Source of the DNA: Occallatibacter gabretensis
GTDB lineage: Bacteria; Acidobacteriota; Terriglobia; Terriglobales; Acidobacteriaceae
Direction: 5' to 3'
DNA: 64,000 nt
Assembly (NCBI RefSeq): GCF_001449115.1
Contig: NZ_LAIJ01000012.1
Coordinates: 486,947 to 550,946 of the forward strand
Shown here: piece after piece, positions 34,070 to 42,567 of the stretch
Layout of the letters: each line of letters begins with the position of its first letter
Position numbering within the stretch: position 1 is the first letter of the stretch
The notes under the pieces: generated by a model
Databases searched by the model: none
The model's input: only the letters and a program-made list of their open reading frames with translations
What the model was told of the DNA's origin: nothing
Made by a program: the position numbers and the translations under genes

Positions 34070-37000
34070 TTAAAAGTCGTACCGCAGCGAGCCCTGCATC
34101 ACGCGCGGCTTCGAGAGCTCGGTACCGGCCTCGCCAAGCCCGGAAGAGGTCAGCTGCGCTCCAATCGACTGCGGATCGAAGCGAACGGTATTGGTAACGT
34201 CGTAGACCTCCCAGGTGAACTTGAGCTTGCCGAATTCGCCCGTCTTCCAGGTTTTGGAAAGACCGGAGTCCAGGTCGAAGTAGCCGTCTCCGCGGAAGTG
34301 ATTCCGCATGCCTGCTTCGCCGGGATAGGAGAGGCGCATCGGGTTGCCTACATAAGTGCCGTTCATCGAAATGTTATCGCCATTATCAATGAACGTGTAC
34401 AGCGTGGAGGCGTCAATATGGCGGTGCATTTTGATGGGCCCCGTCTGGACGGCATAGCTGGAAAGCTCCCAGTTGGTATTCCAGCCCGGATCATAGAACG
34501 AGTAAGGAAGAGCGCTCGACCAGTGGAGGCCTCCGGCAAGCTGCCATCCTCCGATGAAAGCATCGAGTATGCCGTTGGCCCTGCCCCCAATCGACTTTCC
34601 GCGGCCAAAGGGCAGCTGATAGACGTAATCGCCGGTGATGAGGTGACGAACGTCGAACTCGGAAGAGCCCCGGTTCAGGCTAGGATTCCAGGAGTTGTAG
34701 ATAGCCGACAGGGAGACGCCGCCGTTGCCGCCGCCTGGGGCAAAGGAGTTGCGCTCGCTGTCCGACCCCATGTCGATCGAGTGGGCCAGGGTATAGCTGA
34801 CATCGAAGGCGAGACCGTGGCTGAATGGGTGACGAAGCGTGAACTGCCCGGAGTTGTAGTAGCTGCTGCCGATGGAGGAAAGGGCAAAGAAGGAGGAGAA
34901 CTGGTTCTGGAAGAAGTGAGGAACCCGGTCGGCCGGACCTCCGTCATAGCCAAGATCCAGGTCATAGATGGCGTTGGTTTCGCCGTAGGTATAGCGCGCC
35001 CATCCCCATTCGGCGTTGTAGATAGCCGTGGTGGCGGATTCGCCGTTGCCGGTAAAGTTCTTCATCCAGGGAAATACATCTTCAAAGTACGGAATGGTCG
35101 GTACGTTGGCGATGTAGTTGGCGCCGCCGTCACCGACCGAGTCGGAGAACTTCGATAGTTTATCGGCGTTGGAGAAGTAGTCGCCCCCGCCCAGCGGATC
35201 AACGTAGTTGGTAGGCTCGGCGAGATCGAGATTCTGTAGGAGATGGCGGCCAAGACGGCCCACGTAGGCAGCCTCGAACGTGAAGCCTCCGCGGAACTCG
35301 TGCTGAACGGAGAGGTTGAAGGTCTCAGAGTAAGGAGATTTGATGTGGTTATCCACGCCCGCTTTGATGGCCAGCGAATTTTCGGGATACGTGTACGGGA
35401 AGGTCGCGGAGGTAGGCGGCGCCTGTCCCAGATCGATGTTCGGCAGCGTGTTGCGATCCGTGAAACGCTGGGAAGCCGGATGCGGACAGGTGGTCTTGTC
35501 ATACACCGCGCAATCACTATTAATAACGTATCTTGAGGCGGGGTTGGTCACGGAGGTGGACATGCCGTAAGAAGCCTGGCTGGACAAGGTACTCACCATG
35601 GCTTCGCCATAGTGGTCAAAGTAGATGCCGGCGCCGGCGCGGATGGAGGTGTGCGCGTCAGGAGCGAAAGCGATGGCCAGGCGCGGAGCGAAGTTGTTCT
35701 TGTTCATGGGGAAGAAGCCGGGCTTGTTATAGTATTTGCCGCCGGGACTGAAAGAGAGATCCGGCTGGTTGACCTGTCCTGCCGCTGCGGCTATTCCGCG
35801 ATTCAAAAACCATTGGTGGGTGTCCACAGTGGGAAGCACTTCCTGCCCCTTTGTCTCCCAGGGGGTCTGCAGGATGGTGTAGCGGAGACCGAAGGTCAGG
35901 GTCAGGTTCGGCTGAATACGCCAGGAATCCTGCCCATAGCCCTCGTACTCGTTGGCCTTGAAGTGGCGCTCAACTGGAACGCCTTCCGACAGCGCGGTAG
36001 CCGCGGTGGCGGAGTCCAGATGATAGTTGTAGTTGTTGGTGCGTGAAGGAATGGCGCCAACAAGGTCCGTATAGGCCCACTTGTAATTAGTCTCAAAGCC
36101 GCTGTTGACCAGGCTGTTACCATCTCCGCCCATGGGTTCGGGAGCATTGCCGGAAAACCATGAGGGATTGGTGCTGGCGCCATCGTAGGAATTGGCATCG
36201 GAAAGGCTGTTATGGCTGATGCCGCGCCAGTTGAAGCCGAATGACAGCGCATGATTGCCCTTGGTCCACGAGAGGGTTTCCACAATGTTGTTGACTGGGG
36301 TGTTGCTGATCGAGCTGCGCGACTCCGAGGTAGGCGAGGAGACGCCGCGGAAGTCCACATAATCCCCTTTTCCAACACCGGAGGAGCCGCCGCCCGCGCG
36401 GATAAAGCCATAGCGGAAATCATTGATGAGATTTTGCTTGAGGGTCCAGGTATGGCCGGCTATGATGCCGCGGTTATTGGCAACCGTGAGGCTGGAAGGT
36501 CCCGCGCCTGGGAACTGCTCCGTACCAATCGTCGTATCACCCTGCAACTGGCCGCGGACAAAGATGCTCTGCCTCGACGAGGGTTGGTAATCCAGGCGCG
36601 CTATATAGGTATCTCTATTTATTGGATTATGAGAAGAGAAAGTATACGTGCCTAAGTTATAGGGCACGCCTCCGGTGGCGTCGCCTCCGGATGGAACGTT
36701 TGCCGTCGGCATGGACTGTAAGTACTTGAGCGAGTTAGGATTGGGTCCCGGCGGATTCGGATAAGCAGTGGAATTGCAGATGACGGTGCAGCCGCTATCG
36801 ATAGCGGCCACATCGCCAGGCTGGAGCTGCTGCTTGTTTCCGTTCACATCCTGGTAGCTGAGGATGCCATTCTTAAAGTCATCAGTCGCAGTAGTCTGGG
36901 AGACCTGGGCATTTTCCGCCAGACGCCAACCCTCATAGTTCATGAAGAGAAAGAGCTTGTCTTTCTTGATGGGCCCGCCCAGGTCGGCGCCGAAGATGTT

Positions 37001-37846
37001 GCGGATGAGCTTGCCAGGGATATTGGGCTCGCCGTTACCTACCTGCGCATTCTTATTAAACCAGTCGTTGCCATCAAGGCCATTGCGCATGTACTCGTAG
37101 GCGGCACCATGGATCCTGTTCGTGCCCGATTTGGTGATCATCGAGACTTGAGCGCCGGAGGAGCGGCCGGAGTCAGAGTTGCCGCCCGCCGTAACGACAC
37201 GGAATTCCTGAATGGCATCCTGCGTCTGGCGGAGTACGCCGGTGAAAGCTGTGCCGTTGATCTGATCGTTGTCGTCGATACCGTCGATCGTGATGTTGCC
37301 CTGATCAGAGCGACCACCGTTGACTGCGCCGGAGCGCGAGTCATCGGTACCAGGAAGATAGAGAACGCCGGGCTGGAGCGCAAGCAGGTCAGGCACATTG
37401 CGTGTTTCGGATGGAATGTCCTGAATCATGGTGTTGTCCATGGAGTTGCCCAGTGTGGCGTCGGATGTGTTGAGTGTCTGCGCCGCAGCGGAAACGTCCA
37501 CTGTTACCGCACTGGCCTGCACCGTAAGGGCAAAGTCCACTGTGGCAGGCTGGTTCACCAGCAGCTCGGCGAACTTGGACTGGTCGCCAAACCCCATTGC
37601 AGTCGCCGTAATGGTGTACTTGGCTGGAAGAATCTGAACAAACTGATACTCACCGGCTGCATTGGCAACGGCGGTATAAGTGTGATCGGTTTCCTTTTCC
37701 GAGAGCGTAACCTTGGCGCCGGGGACGAGCGCGCCGCTGGGGTCCTTGATGGTGCCGCGAAGCGAGGTTGTCGCGTTCTGGGCAAAGAGGCAGGAAGCGG
37801 TGGAAAGGATGCAGAGAAGCATCCATCCCTTAAAGGATCGTTTCAC
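34070..37846 (-). CDS. TonB-dependent receptor, Oar-like with carboxypeptidase-regulatory-like domain (paralogue 2)
   Basis: About 1258 residues from the GTG at 37846 (GGAGG 8 nt upstream, then the signal peptide KRSFKGWMLLCILSTASCLFAQ). The same architecture as its neighbour: regulatory-like sandwich (LRGTIKDPSGALVPGAKVTL), plug (TRNVPDLLALQPGVLYLPGT, SRSGAVNGGRSDQGNI-DGIDDND) and a long barrel ending in SLRYDF. Identity between the paralogues is high in the N-terminal half and in barrel segments such as PDAHTSIRAGAGI and FAPRLAIA, and lower in surface loops, so ligand specificity has probably diverged. It lies downstream of the transglutaminase/ATP-grasp operon on the same strand but has its own upstream block. 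Confidence 0.93.
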   Translation of the reverse strand: MKRSFKGWMLLCILSTASCLFAQNATTSLRGTIKDPSGALVPGAKVTLSEKETDHTYTAVANAAGEYQFVQILPAKYTITATAMGFGDQSKFAELLVNQPATVDFALTVQASAVTVDVSAAAQTLNTSDATLGNSMDNTMIQDIPSETRNVPDLLALQPGVLYLPGTDDSRSGAVNGGRSDQGNITIDGIDDNDQINGTAFTGVLRQTQDAIQEFRVVTAGGNSDSGRSSGAQVSMITKSGTNRIHGAAYEYMRNGLDGNDWFNKNAQVGNGEPNIPGKLIRNIFGADLGGPIKKDKLFLFMNYEGWRLAENAQVSQTTATDDFKNGILSYQDVNGNKQQLQPGDVAAIDSGCTVICNSTAYPNPPGPNPNSLKYLQSMPTANVPSGGDATGGVPYNLGTYTFSSHNPINRDTYIARLDYQPSSRQSIFVRGQLQGDTTIGTEQFPGAGPSSLTVANNRGIIAGHTWTLKQNLINDFRYGFIRAGGGSSGVGKGDYVDFRGVSSPTSESRSSISNTPVNNIVETLSWTKGNHALSFGFNWRGISHNSLSDANSYDGASTNPSWFSGNAPEPMGGDGNSLVNSGFETNYKWAYTDLVGAIPSRTNNYNYHLDSATAATALSEGVPVERHFKANEYEGYGQDSWRIQPNLTLTFGLRYTILQTPWETKGQEVLPTVDTHQWFLNRGIAAAAGQVNQPDLSFSPGGKYYNKPGFFPMNKNNFAPRLAIAFAPDAHTSIRAGAGIYFDHYGEAMVSTLSSQASYGMSTSVTNPASRYVINSDCAVYDKTTCPHPASQRFTDRNTLPNIDLGQAPPTSATFPYTYPENSLAIKAGVDNHIKSPYSETFNLSVQHEFRGGFTFEAAYVGRLGRHLLQNLDLAEPTNYVDPLGGGDYFSNADKLSKFSDSVGDGGANYIANVPTIPYFEDVFPWMKNFTGNGESATTAIYNAEWGWARYTYGETNAIYDLDLGYDGGPADRVPHFFQNQFSSFFALSSIGSSYYNSGQFTLRHPFSHGLAFDVSYTLAHSIDMGSDSERNSFAPGGGNGGVSLSAIYNSWNPSLNRGSSEFDVRHLITGDYVYQLPFGRGKSIGGRANGILDAFIGGWQLAGGLHWSSALPYSFYDPGWNTNWELSSYAVQTGPIKMHRHIDASTLYTFIDNGDNISMNGTYVGNPMRLSYPGEAGMRNHFRGDGYFDLDSGLSKTWKTGEFGKLKFTWEVYDVTNTVRFDPQSIGAQLTSSGLGEAGTELSKPRVMQGSLRYDF

Positions 37847-38105
37847 GTCTGTTCCTCCAAAGAATGACTCATCTATGCGGCGGCATGTACTTCTGCCGTT
37901 CGCTGGAAAAGTGCTTACCACGCTGCCGTGTATTGTCAGCAGCGCGGTGATACGGTCGATCCGTCTTGCGCCACAACTGCGACGTATGCATCGCCGCCGA
38001 ATGTGTCGCAATATCTTCGATTTCGTAAATCTTTGTGTAGCGGGAACCTCGAGCTATGCACCGAAAGGGGGGATAGTTCGCAATTGTGCAGGAAATTGAC
38101 CGGAG

Positions 38106-38162
38106 ATTCAATAAGAAATTTATAAGGACGGATCAAAAGATCCCATAAAGATCTTTCATTTC
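38106..38162 (-). repeat. Conserved upstream block of receptor 2 (pairs with 33801-33858)
   Basis: ATTCAAT, AGGACGGATCAAAAGATCC and ATAAAGATCT match the block upstream of receptor 1 in order and spacing. It ends 4 bp before the stop codon of the upstream transglutaminase gene. The 37847-38105 part holds no gene and is probably the receptor leader. Confidence 0.6.
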
Positions 38163-38165
38163 CTT

Positions 38166-39149
38166 TTATTGTTGCTGCTGCATCTGCTGAATTTCGATGG
38201 TTGGCATGACTTGTGCCACCGGTTCCTGCGCCCGCTCCACCAGTACAGACCAGTCCTCTGGAATCGGCAGGTTGCGGTCCAGTTCGGGAGCCTTTTCACC
38301 GGCCTCCACATGCACCGCCACATACAGCTCGCTCTCCGTCTTGCCGCGAAAGATGCCCCGCGTCGGCGGCACATCCGCATAATCACGGCCTACGGCGGTA
38401 CGAATGTGACGATGATGCGCCACCAGGTTGTTCGTTGGATCGAAGCCAACCCACCCGAGATACGGAAGCAGCACATCCACCCATGCATGCGTTGCATCGG
38501 GCGTCGAACGGTCATGGTCTTCGCGGCTCCGGTACAAATAGCCGGAAACATACCGCGCCGGAATCCCTACATGTCTCAGGAGCGCAATCATCGTATGCGC
38601 AAAGTCCTGGCAGACACCCATGTGGCTTTCAATCGCGAGATCAATCGGCGAGTCCACGCGCGTGGACTTCGGCACATATTCAAAATATTCAAAGAGCCTT
38701 TGATTCAGCTCATGCACCAGCATCATAGGATCATCGCGACGCCTCACCTCCAGCTTGCCGGCAAGCTCCAGCAACGCTGCTGACTCTATCGCGTAGGTCG
38801 AAGGAAGCAGCATCTCGGAGTAATCGCCGCCCTGCACCATCTCATCAAGCGCTCTCCACGCATCCGGAGACAGAAATGCGGGCACATCCGCAGCCGTCTG
38901 CTGCTCCACAATGCTCTCCGCCACAATGATGAGCTGCGTGTGGTCACCCGGAATGTCGAAGTGATGTACATTGTTGCCGAGATGGTCGCGATAGGTAAAG
39001 ACGCGGCAGCGCGGGCTCACTGACAGCGAAAACGCCAGGCAATGCTGCAACGCATCCGATCGCGGATGCATACGCGTTTCCATGATGCTCTCGCTGATGG
39101 GCCGCGAATAGCGAAAGCGGGTCAAATGCCGTATCGAATAAAAATTCAT
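38166..39149 (-). CDS. Transglutaminase-like protein of the ATP-grasp/alpha-E system
   Basis: 327 residues. An N-terminal bacterial transglutaminase-like domain (YSIRHLTRFRYSRPISESIM, LGNNVHHFDIPGDHTQLII) precedes the papain-like core with Cys180 (GVCQDFAHT), His221 (DATHAWVDV) and Asp237 (VGFDPTNN), followed by the GRDYADVPP-RG motif typical of this subfamily. The C-terminus ends in QQMQQQQ. It is the last gene of an operon with circularly permuted ATP-grasp and alpha-E genes (15 bp after the latter). Such trios are predicted to make and process a peptide or a peptide tag; the product is unknown. Confidence 0.92.
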   Translation of the reverse strand: MNFYSIRHLTRFRYSRPISESIMETRMHPRSDALQHCLAFSLSVSPRCRVFTYRDHLGNNVHHFDIPGDHTQLIIVAESIVEQQTAADVPAFLSPDAWRALDEMVQGGDYSEMLLPSTYAIESAALLELAGKLEVRRRDDPMMLVHELNQRLFEYFEYVPKSTRVDSPIDLAIESHMGVCQDFAHTMIALLRHVGIPARYVSGYLYRSREDHDRSTPDATHAWVDVLLPYLGWVGFDPTNNLVAHHRHIRTAVGRDYADVPPTRGIFRGKTESELYVAVHVEAGEKAPELDRNLPIPEDWSVLVERAQEPVAQVMPTIEIQQMQQQQ

Positions 39150-39164
39150 GCTCGCTCTCGCCTC

Positions 39165-40127
39165 TTACACCGTCAGGGCTGACTGAATGGAATAATGCAC
39201 ATAATGCCCATAAATCTGCTCGTGAATTGCCATGCACTGCACTCGGATCGAGTGCAGAAATGCAGCCGCATCACCGGAGATAATTTCGTTCACGGTCGTG
39301 TATCCCAACATCGCATGGAGTCGCCCGATCGCCGCGCGCAGCTCTTCCGGCGGCCGCCGTCCTCCACTGCGCTGAATCGAGTCAATCGCCTGCAGACTCC
39401 CCTCGATACAGTAGCGAATCGCATGAGGAAAATCACGATTGAGAACCAGAAATTCAAGAATGCGATCTGCATCGATATCAGCCGTATAAACCTGACAGTA
39501 AGCCTCAAATGCAGTGCAGCACCGCAGCAGCCCCACCTGTTCCAGGTACTTGTAACCGGAGTGTTCGTGATCCGGCAGACTCAGAAGGTCGGGGTGAAAG
39601 ACCTCCAGCAGCGTAGCCGTTGCATACGCGCGCTCCAGGTATCGCCCCAGCCGGATAAACTGCCACCCCTGCCCATGCAGCATTGTCGTATCGGTCACAC
39701 CCTTGAACAGATGAATCCCGTCCAGCACGCCTGCCAGCACATCACTCAGATTGTCGCGCGCCTGCAGTTGTGTGTTTGGCGAGTGCACGTGATGAAAAAG
39801 CCGGTTCAGCCTCTGCCACTGTTCGCTTGAGATCTCTTCTCTCACCTGCCGTGCATTCTCACGCGCGCAATTCACGCAGTAAATCACCGATGCATGATTC
39901 GATGTATCAAAAACCAACCCGCGTGTCATTGCTTCCAGATCGCCGTTCCACTCCAGACCCGTCGGCCTGCCCAGGGATGCCACAAAACGCTTCCATCGTG
40001 TCTCCGCGCTTGCCTCACCGGGATCCAGCATCAGGTTCATCGTCACATCCAGTTGGCGCGCGGTATTCTCCGCCCGCTCCAGGTAACGGCTCATCCAGTA
40101 GAGGCTGTCGGCAACCCGGCTCAGCAT
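39165..40127 (-). CDS. Alpha-E domain protein
   Basis: About 320 residues from the ATG at 40127 (MLSRVADSLYWMSRYLERAE). The longer frame from the ATG at 40187 would overlap the ATP-grasp stop by 19 bp and lacks family similarity. All-helical alpha-E domain: the N-terminal LYWMSRYLERAENTARQLDV, the central REEISSEQWQRLNRLFHHVH, FIRLGRYLERAYATATLLEV and the late AIGRLHAMLGYTTVNEI. The two YLERA motifs are diagnostic. Function is unknown; it is always linked to the ATP-grasp and transglutaminase, suggesting a complex. Confidence 0.92.
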   Translation of the reverse strand: MLSRVADSLYWMSRYLERAENTARQLDVTMNLMLDPGEASAETRWKRFVASLGRPTGLEWNGDLEAMTRGLVFDTSNHASVIYCVNCARENARQVREEISSEQWQRLNRLFHHVHSPNTQLQARDNLSDVLAGVLDGIHLFKGVTDTTMLHGQGWQFIRLGRYLERAYATATLLEVFHPDLLSLPDHEHSGYKYLEQVGLLRCCTAFEAYCQVYTADIDADRILEFLVLNRDFPHAIRYCIEGSLQAIDSIQRSGGRRPPEELRAAIGRLHAMLGYTTVNEIISGDAAAFLHSIRVQCMAIHEQIYGHYVHYSIQSALTV

Positions 40128-40168
40128 CCGCGCATTCTCCCGATCTCCGTGCTTGCTTCCGAAATCAA

Positions 40169-41632
40169 TTAATCCTGCAATACCCATGTATCTTTACTGC
40201 CGCCGCCCTGCGATGAGTTCACTACCAGCGAACCCTTTTCCAGAGCCACCCGCGTCAATCCTCCAGGCACAATGTTCACCTTGTCGCCAAATAAGATGTA
40301 AGGCCGCAGATCCACATGCCGCGGCTCCAGTTGGTCGCCTATCAAACATGGCGCCCTCGAAAAATCCAGCGTTGGCTGCGCAATATAGTTCCGCGGATTC
40401 GCCTCGATCCTCTGTGCAAATTCCTCCCGCTGCGCTGCCGTCGAGTGCGGCCCGATCAGCATCCCATAACCGCCGCTCTCGCCCACAGCCTTCACTACCA
40501 GCTTGTCCAGATTCGCCAGCACATGCTTCCGTTCCTTCTCGTCCGTCATCAGGAACGTCTCCACATTTGGCAGAATCGGATCTTCGTCCAGGTAATAGCG
40601 GATAATCTTCGGCACATACGCATACAGCGCCTTGTCGTCCGCCACGCCTGTACCGAATGCATTCGTTACCGTCACATTGCCCGCGCGATACGCATTGAAC
40701 AATCCCGAGCAGCCCAGGATCGAATCCGGCCTGAACACAAGCGGATCGCTGAAGTCGTCATCCACGCGCCGGTAAATCACATCCACGCGCTTCAGCCCGT
40801 CCGTCGTCCGCATGTACACAATGTTGTCGTGCGTAACCAGGTCGCGGCCTTCCACCAGGTCAATGCCCATCTGGCGCGCCAGGTACGTGTGCTCAAAATA
40901 AGCTGAGTTAAAAACACCCGGCGTCAGCAGCACGATATTCGGCTCCGGCCTTCCCTCCGGCGCAAGTGACCTCAACGTCGATAGCAAGAGCTGCGGATAG
41001 CGCTCAATCGGCCGCACGCCGTAGTTGTGAAAGAGCTGCGGGAAAGTCCGCTTCATCACTCTTCGGTTCGTCAGCATATAGCTCACGCCGCTGGGCACGC
41101 GGAGATTGTCCTCGAGCACCACAAACTCGCCCGTATTCAATCGCAGCAGGTCTGACCCAATCACTGCGATATACACATTCCGCGGCACCTGCAGCCCGCG
41201 CATCTGCCGCCGGAACTGCTTGCAGCTGTACACCAGCTCCTGCGGCACCACCTTCTCGTTCAGAATTCGCGCGTCCGAATAAATATCCCGCAGAAAGTGG
41301 TTCAGCGCCGTAATGCGCTGCGTCAGCCCGCGCTCAATGTGCTCCCACTCCCGCGCCGTAATCAGCCTCGGCAGCATGTCGTAGGGAAATATCCGCTCGG
41401 TCCCCTCGTCGCGCCCATAAACCGTGAAGGTAATGCCTTGCGTCAGAAACGAAATATCCGCTGACTGCTTTCTCCGCTTCAGCTCGTCTGTCGGCAGCTT
41501 CGCCAGCGTCTCCGCCAGCGCGCAGTAATGCTCGCGAAGTTCACCGTTCGGCTCGCGCATCTCGTCAAAGGCGTCGTCAAGCGGATAGTCGCCCAACAGG
41601 CCTTCCAGCTCCGCAATGGGACCAGCGCTCAT
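40169..41632 (-). CDS. Circularly permuted type 2 ATP-grasp protein
   Basis: 487 residues, first gene of the ATP-grasp/alpha-E/transglutaminase operon. Family motifs: [15 protein letters not shown] (about 20-35), [115 protein letters not shown] and the C-terminal [13 protein letters not shown] and [20 protein letters not shown], then GG-KDTWVL. ATP-grasp enzymes form amide bonds via acyl-phosphates; a peptide-ligase role in a secondary or post-translational pathway is the published prediction. It is 144 bp from the HigBA genes, same strand. Confidence 0.93.
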   Translation of the reverse strand: MSAGPIAELEGLLGDYPLDDAFDEMREPNGELREHYCALAETLAKLPTDELKRRKQSADISFLTQGITFTVYGRDEGTERIFPYDMLPRLITAREWEHIERGLTQRITALNHFLRDIYSDARILNEKVVPQELVYSCKQFRRQMRGLQVPRNVYIAVIGSDLLRLNTGEFVVLEDNLRVPSGVSYMLTNRRVMKRTFPQLFHNYGVRPIERYPQLLLSTLRSLAPEGRPEPNIVLLTPGVFNSAYFEHTYLARQMGIDLVEGRDLVTHDNIVYMRTTDGLKRVDVIYRRVDDDFSDPLVFRPDSILGCSGLFNAYRAGNVTVTNAFGTGVADDKALYAYVPKIIRYYLDEDPILPNVETFLMTDEKERKHVLANLDKLVVKAVGESGGYGMLIGPHSTAAQREEFAQRIEANPRNYIAQPTLDFSRAPCLIGDQLEPRHVDLRPYILFGDKVNIVPGGLTRVALEKGSLVVNSSQGGGSKDTWVLQD

Positions 41633-41776
41633 GGACAGAGGAGAACTTCCTTTGCTGCAAATTCAAGGTGCAGGCTTCCTTCACCGGGCAAAAGCCGCAT
41701 CTGTCTGCTCCCTGTTCTTCTGCTTGTAACATGCGGGACCTAAGGGAGCAATCAGGAAGCAAAAGCAAACCGGCTC

Positions 41777-42160
41777 TCAAGCAGCCTTTTTTCTACGACG
41801 GGGATGCACTGGCTGAATTAGGACCTCCGCCGGTATATGCAATTCCGCATTTAACCGCCGAATCATCGCTAGCGAAAGCGCGCGATCACCACGCATCACC
41901 TCATAGACGCGAGTGCGGTTGCCGAGGATGCCGATGAGCGCTTTCACATCCTCTCCCTGCTGCTCAAGGCGAAATTTAATCGCTTCAATCGGGTCAGGCA
42001 GGTCAATAGGAAAATTCGCTTCTTCATAGGCTTCGACCAGAGTCATCAGAACTTCGAGACGATCACCTTCCGCAGTGCCTTCCGCAGTGTTCCACAAGCG
42101 TTCAATCTCACGCAGAGCGGCCTCATGGTCAGCGTTAGTCTTAATTGGCTTCAGGTCCAT
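41777..42160 (-). CDS. HigA-type antitoxin
   Basis: About 127 residues from the ATG at 42160 (GAGGG upstream). The N-terminal part IKTNADHEAALREIERLWN and LVEAYEEANFPIDLPDPIEA is the typical HigA2 antitoxin leader. The XRE HTH (about 68-125) reads IKFRLEQQGEDVKALIGILG, NRTRVYEVMRGDRALSLAMI, RRLNAELHIPAEVLI. It should bind the upstream-encoded HigB-type toxin and repress the operon. Its start overlaps the toxin end by about 20 bp. Confidence 0.9.
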   Translation of the reverse strand: MDLKPIKTNADHEAALREIERLWNTAEGTAEGDRLEVLMTLVEAYEEANFPIDLPDPIEAIKFRLEQQGEDVKALIGILGNRTRVYEVMRGDRALSLAMIRRLNAELHIPAEVLIQPVHPRRRKKAA

Positions 42161-42473
42161 ATTCAATTGCCCTCACATCTATCGAGTCATATTCCTTGTG
42201 CGTTCCGATCCACTTAATAAAGACACTGGCGCGCATATAGTTCACTGCGACAACCAGCCGATACGAATTGCCCTTAATGTTGAACACAACCCGATCCCCG
42301 CCCACAATGCTCGCATGCGCATAGCTTCTCTTAACATCCGCCGATGACTTCCAGGCAGCCCGCCGAACTTCATGGAACCATGCATCCAGCGCCGACTTCA
42401 CCGCAGGCTGGTCTTTATGGCCTGCCAGTTTCTCTACGGACTTGGTTAGGGTGTTTCGCGAAAACACTCGCAC
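42141..42473 (-). CDS. HigB-type mRNA interferase toxin
   Basis: About 110 residues from the GTG at 42473 (VRVFSRNTLTKSVEKLAGHK), which matches the usual MRI-S-KTL N-terminus of the HigB_toxin family; upstream in-frame codons have no family similarity. The core reads ALDAWFHEVRRAAWKSSADV, then AHASIVGGDRVVFNIKGNSY, RLVVAVNY and VFIKWIGTHKEYDSID, the conserved end of ribosome-dependent RNases of this family. It is the first gene of the pair, as in other HigBA systems. The start is uncertain because no strong RBS is visible. Confidence 0.88.
   Translation of the reverse strand: MRVFSRNTLTKSVEKLAGHKDQPAVKSALDAWFHEVRRAAWKSSADVKRSYAHASIVGGDRVVFNIKGNSYRLVVAVNYMRASVFIKWIGTHKEYDSIDVRAIEYGPEAN
42451..42467. 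promoter_or_regulatory. Palindrome at the start of the HigB-type toxin gene
   Basis: GTGTTTCGCGAAAACAC has 6-bp perfect arms around a CGCGA centre, inside the first codons of the predicted toxin frame. It could be an autoregulatory operator if the true toxin start is further downstream, or chance. Confidence 0.3.
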
Positions 42474-42567
42474 CAGAAGACAATACCATGTTCCCATTTT
42501 GGGTACAACCCAATCACATGCAGGGCCCGCTCGCCCCGTGCGATACCCTTTCTTCACAGGAGTATTC

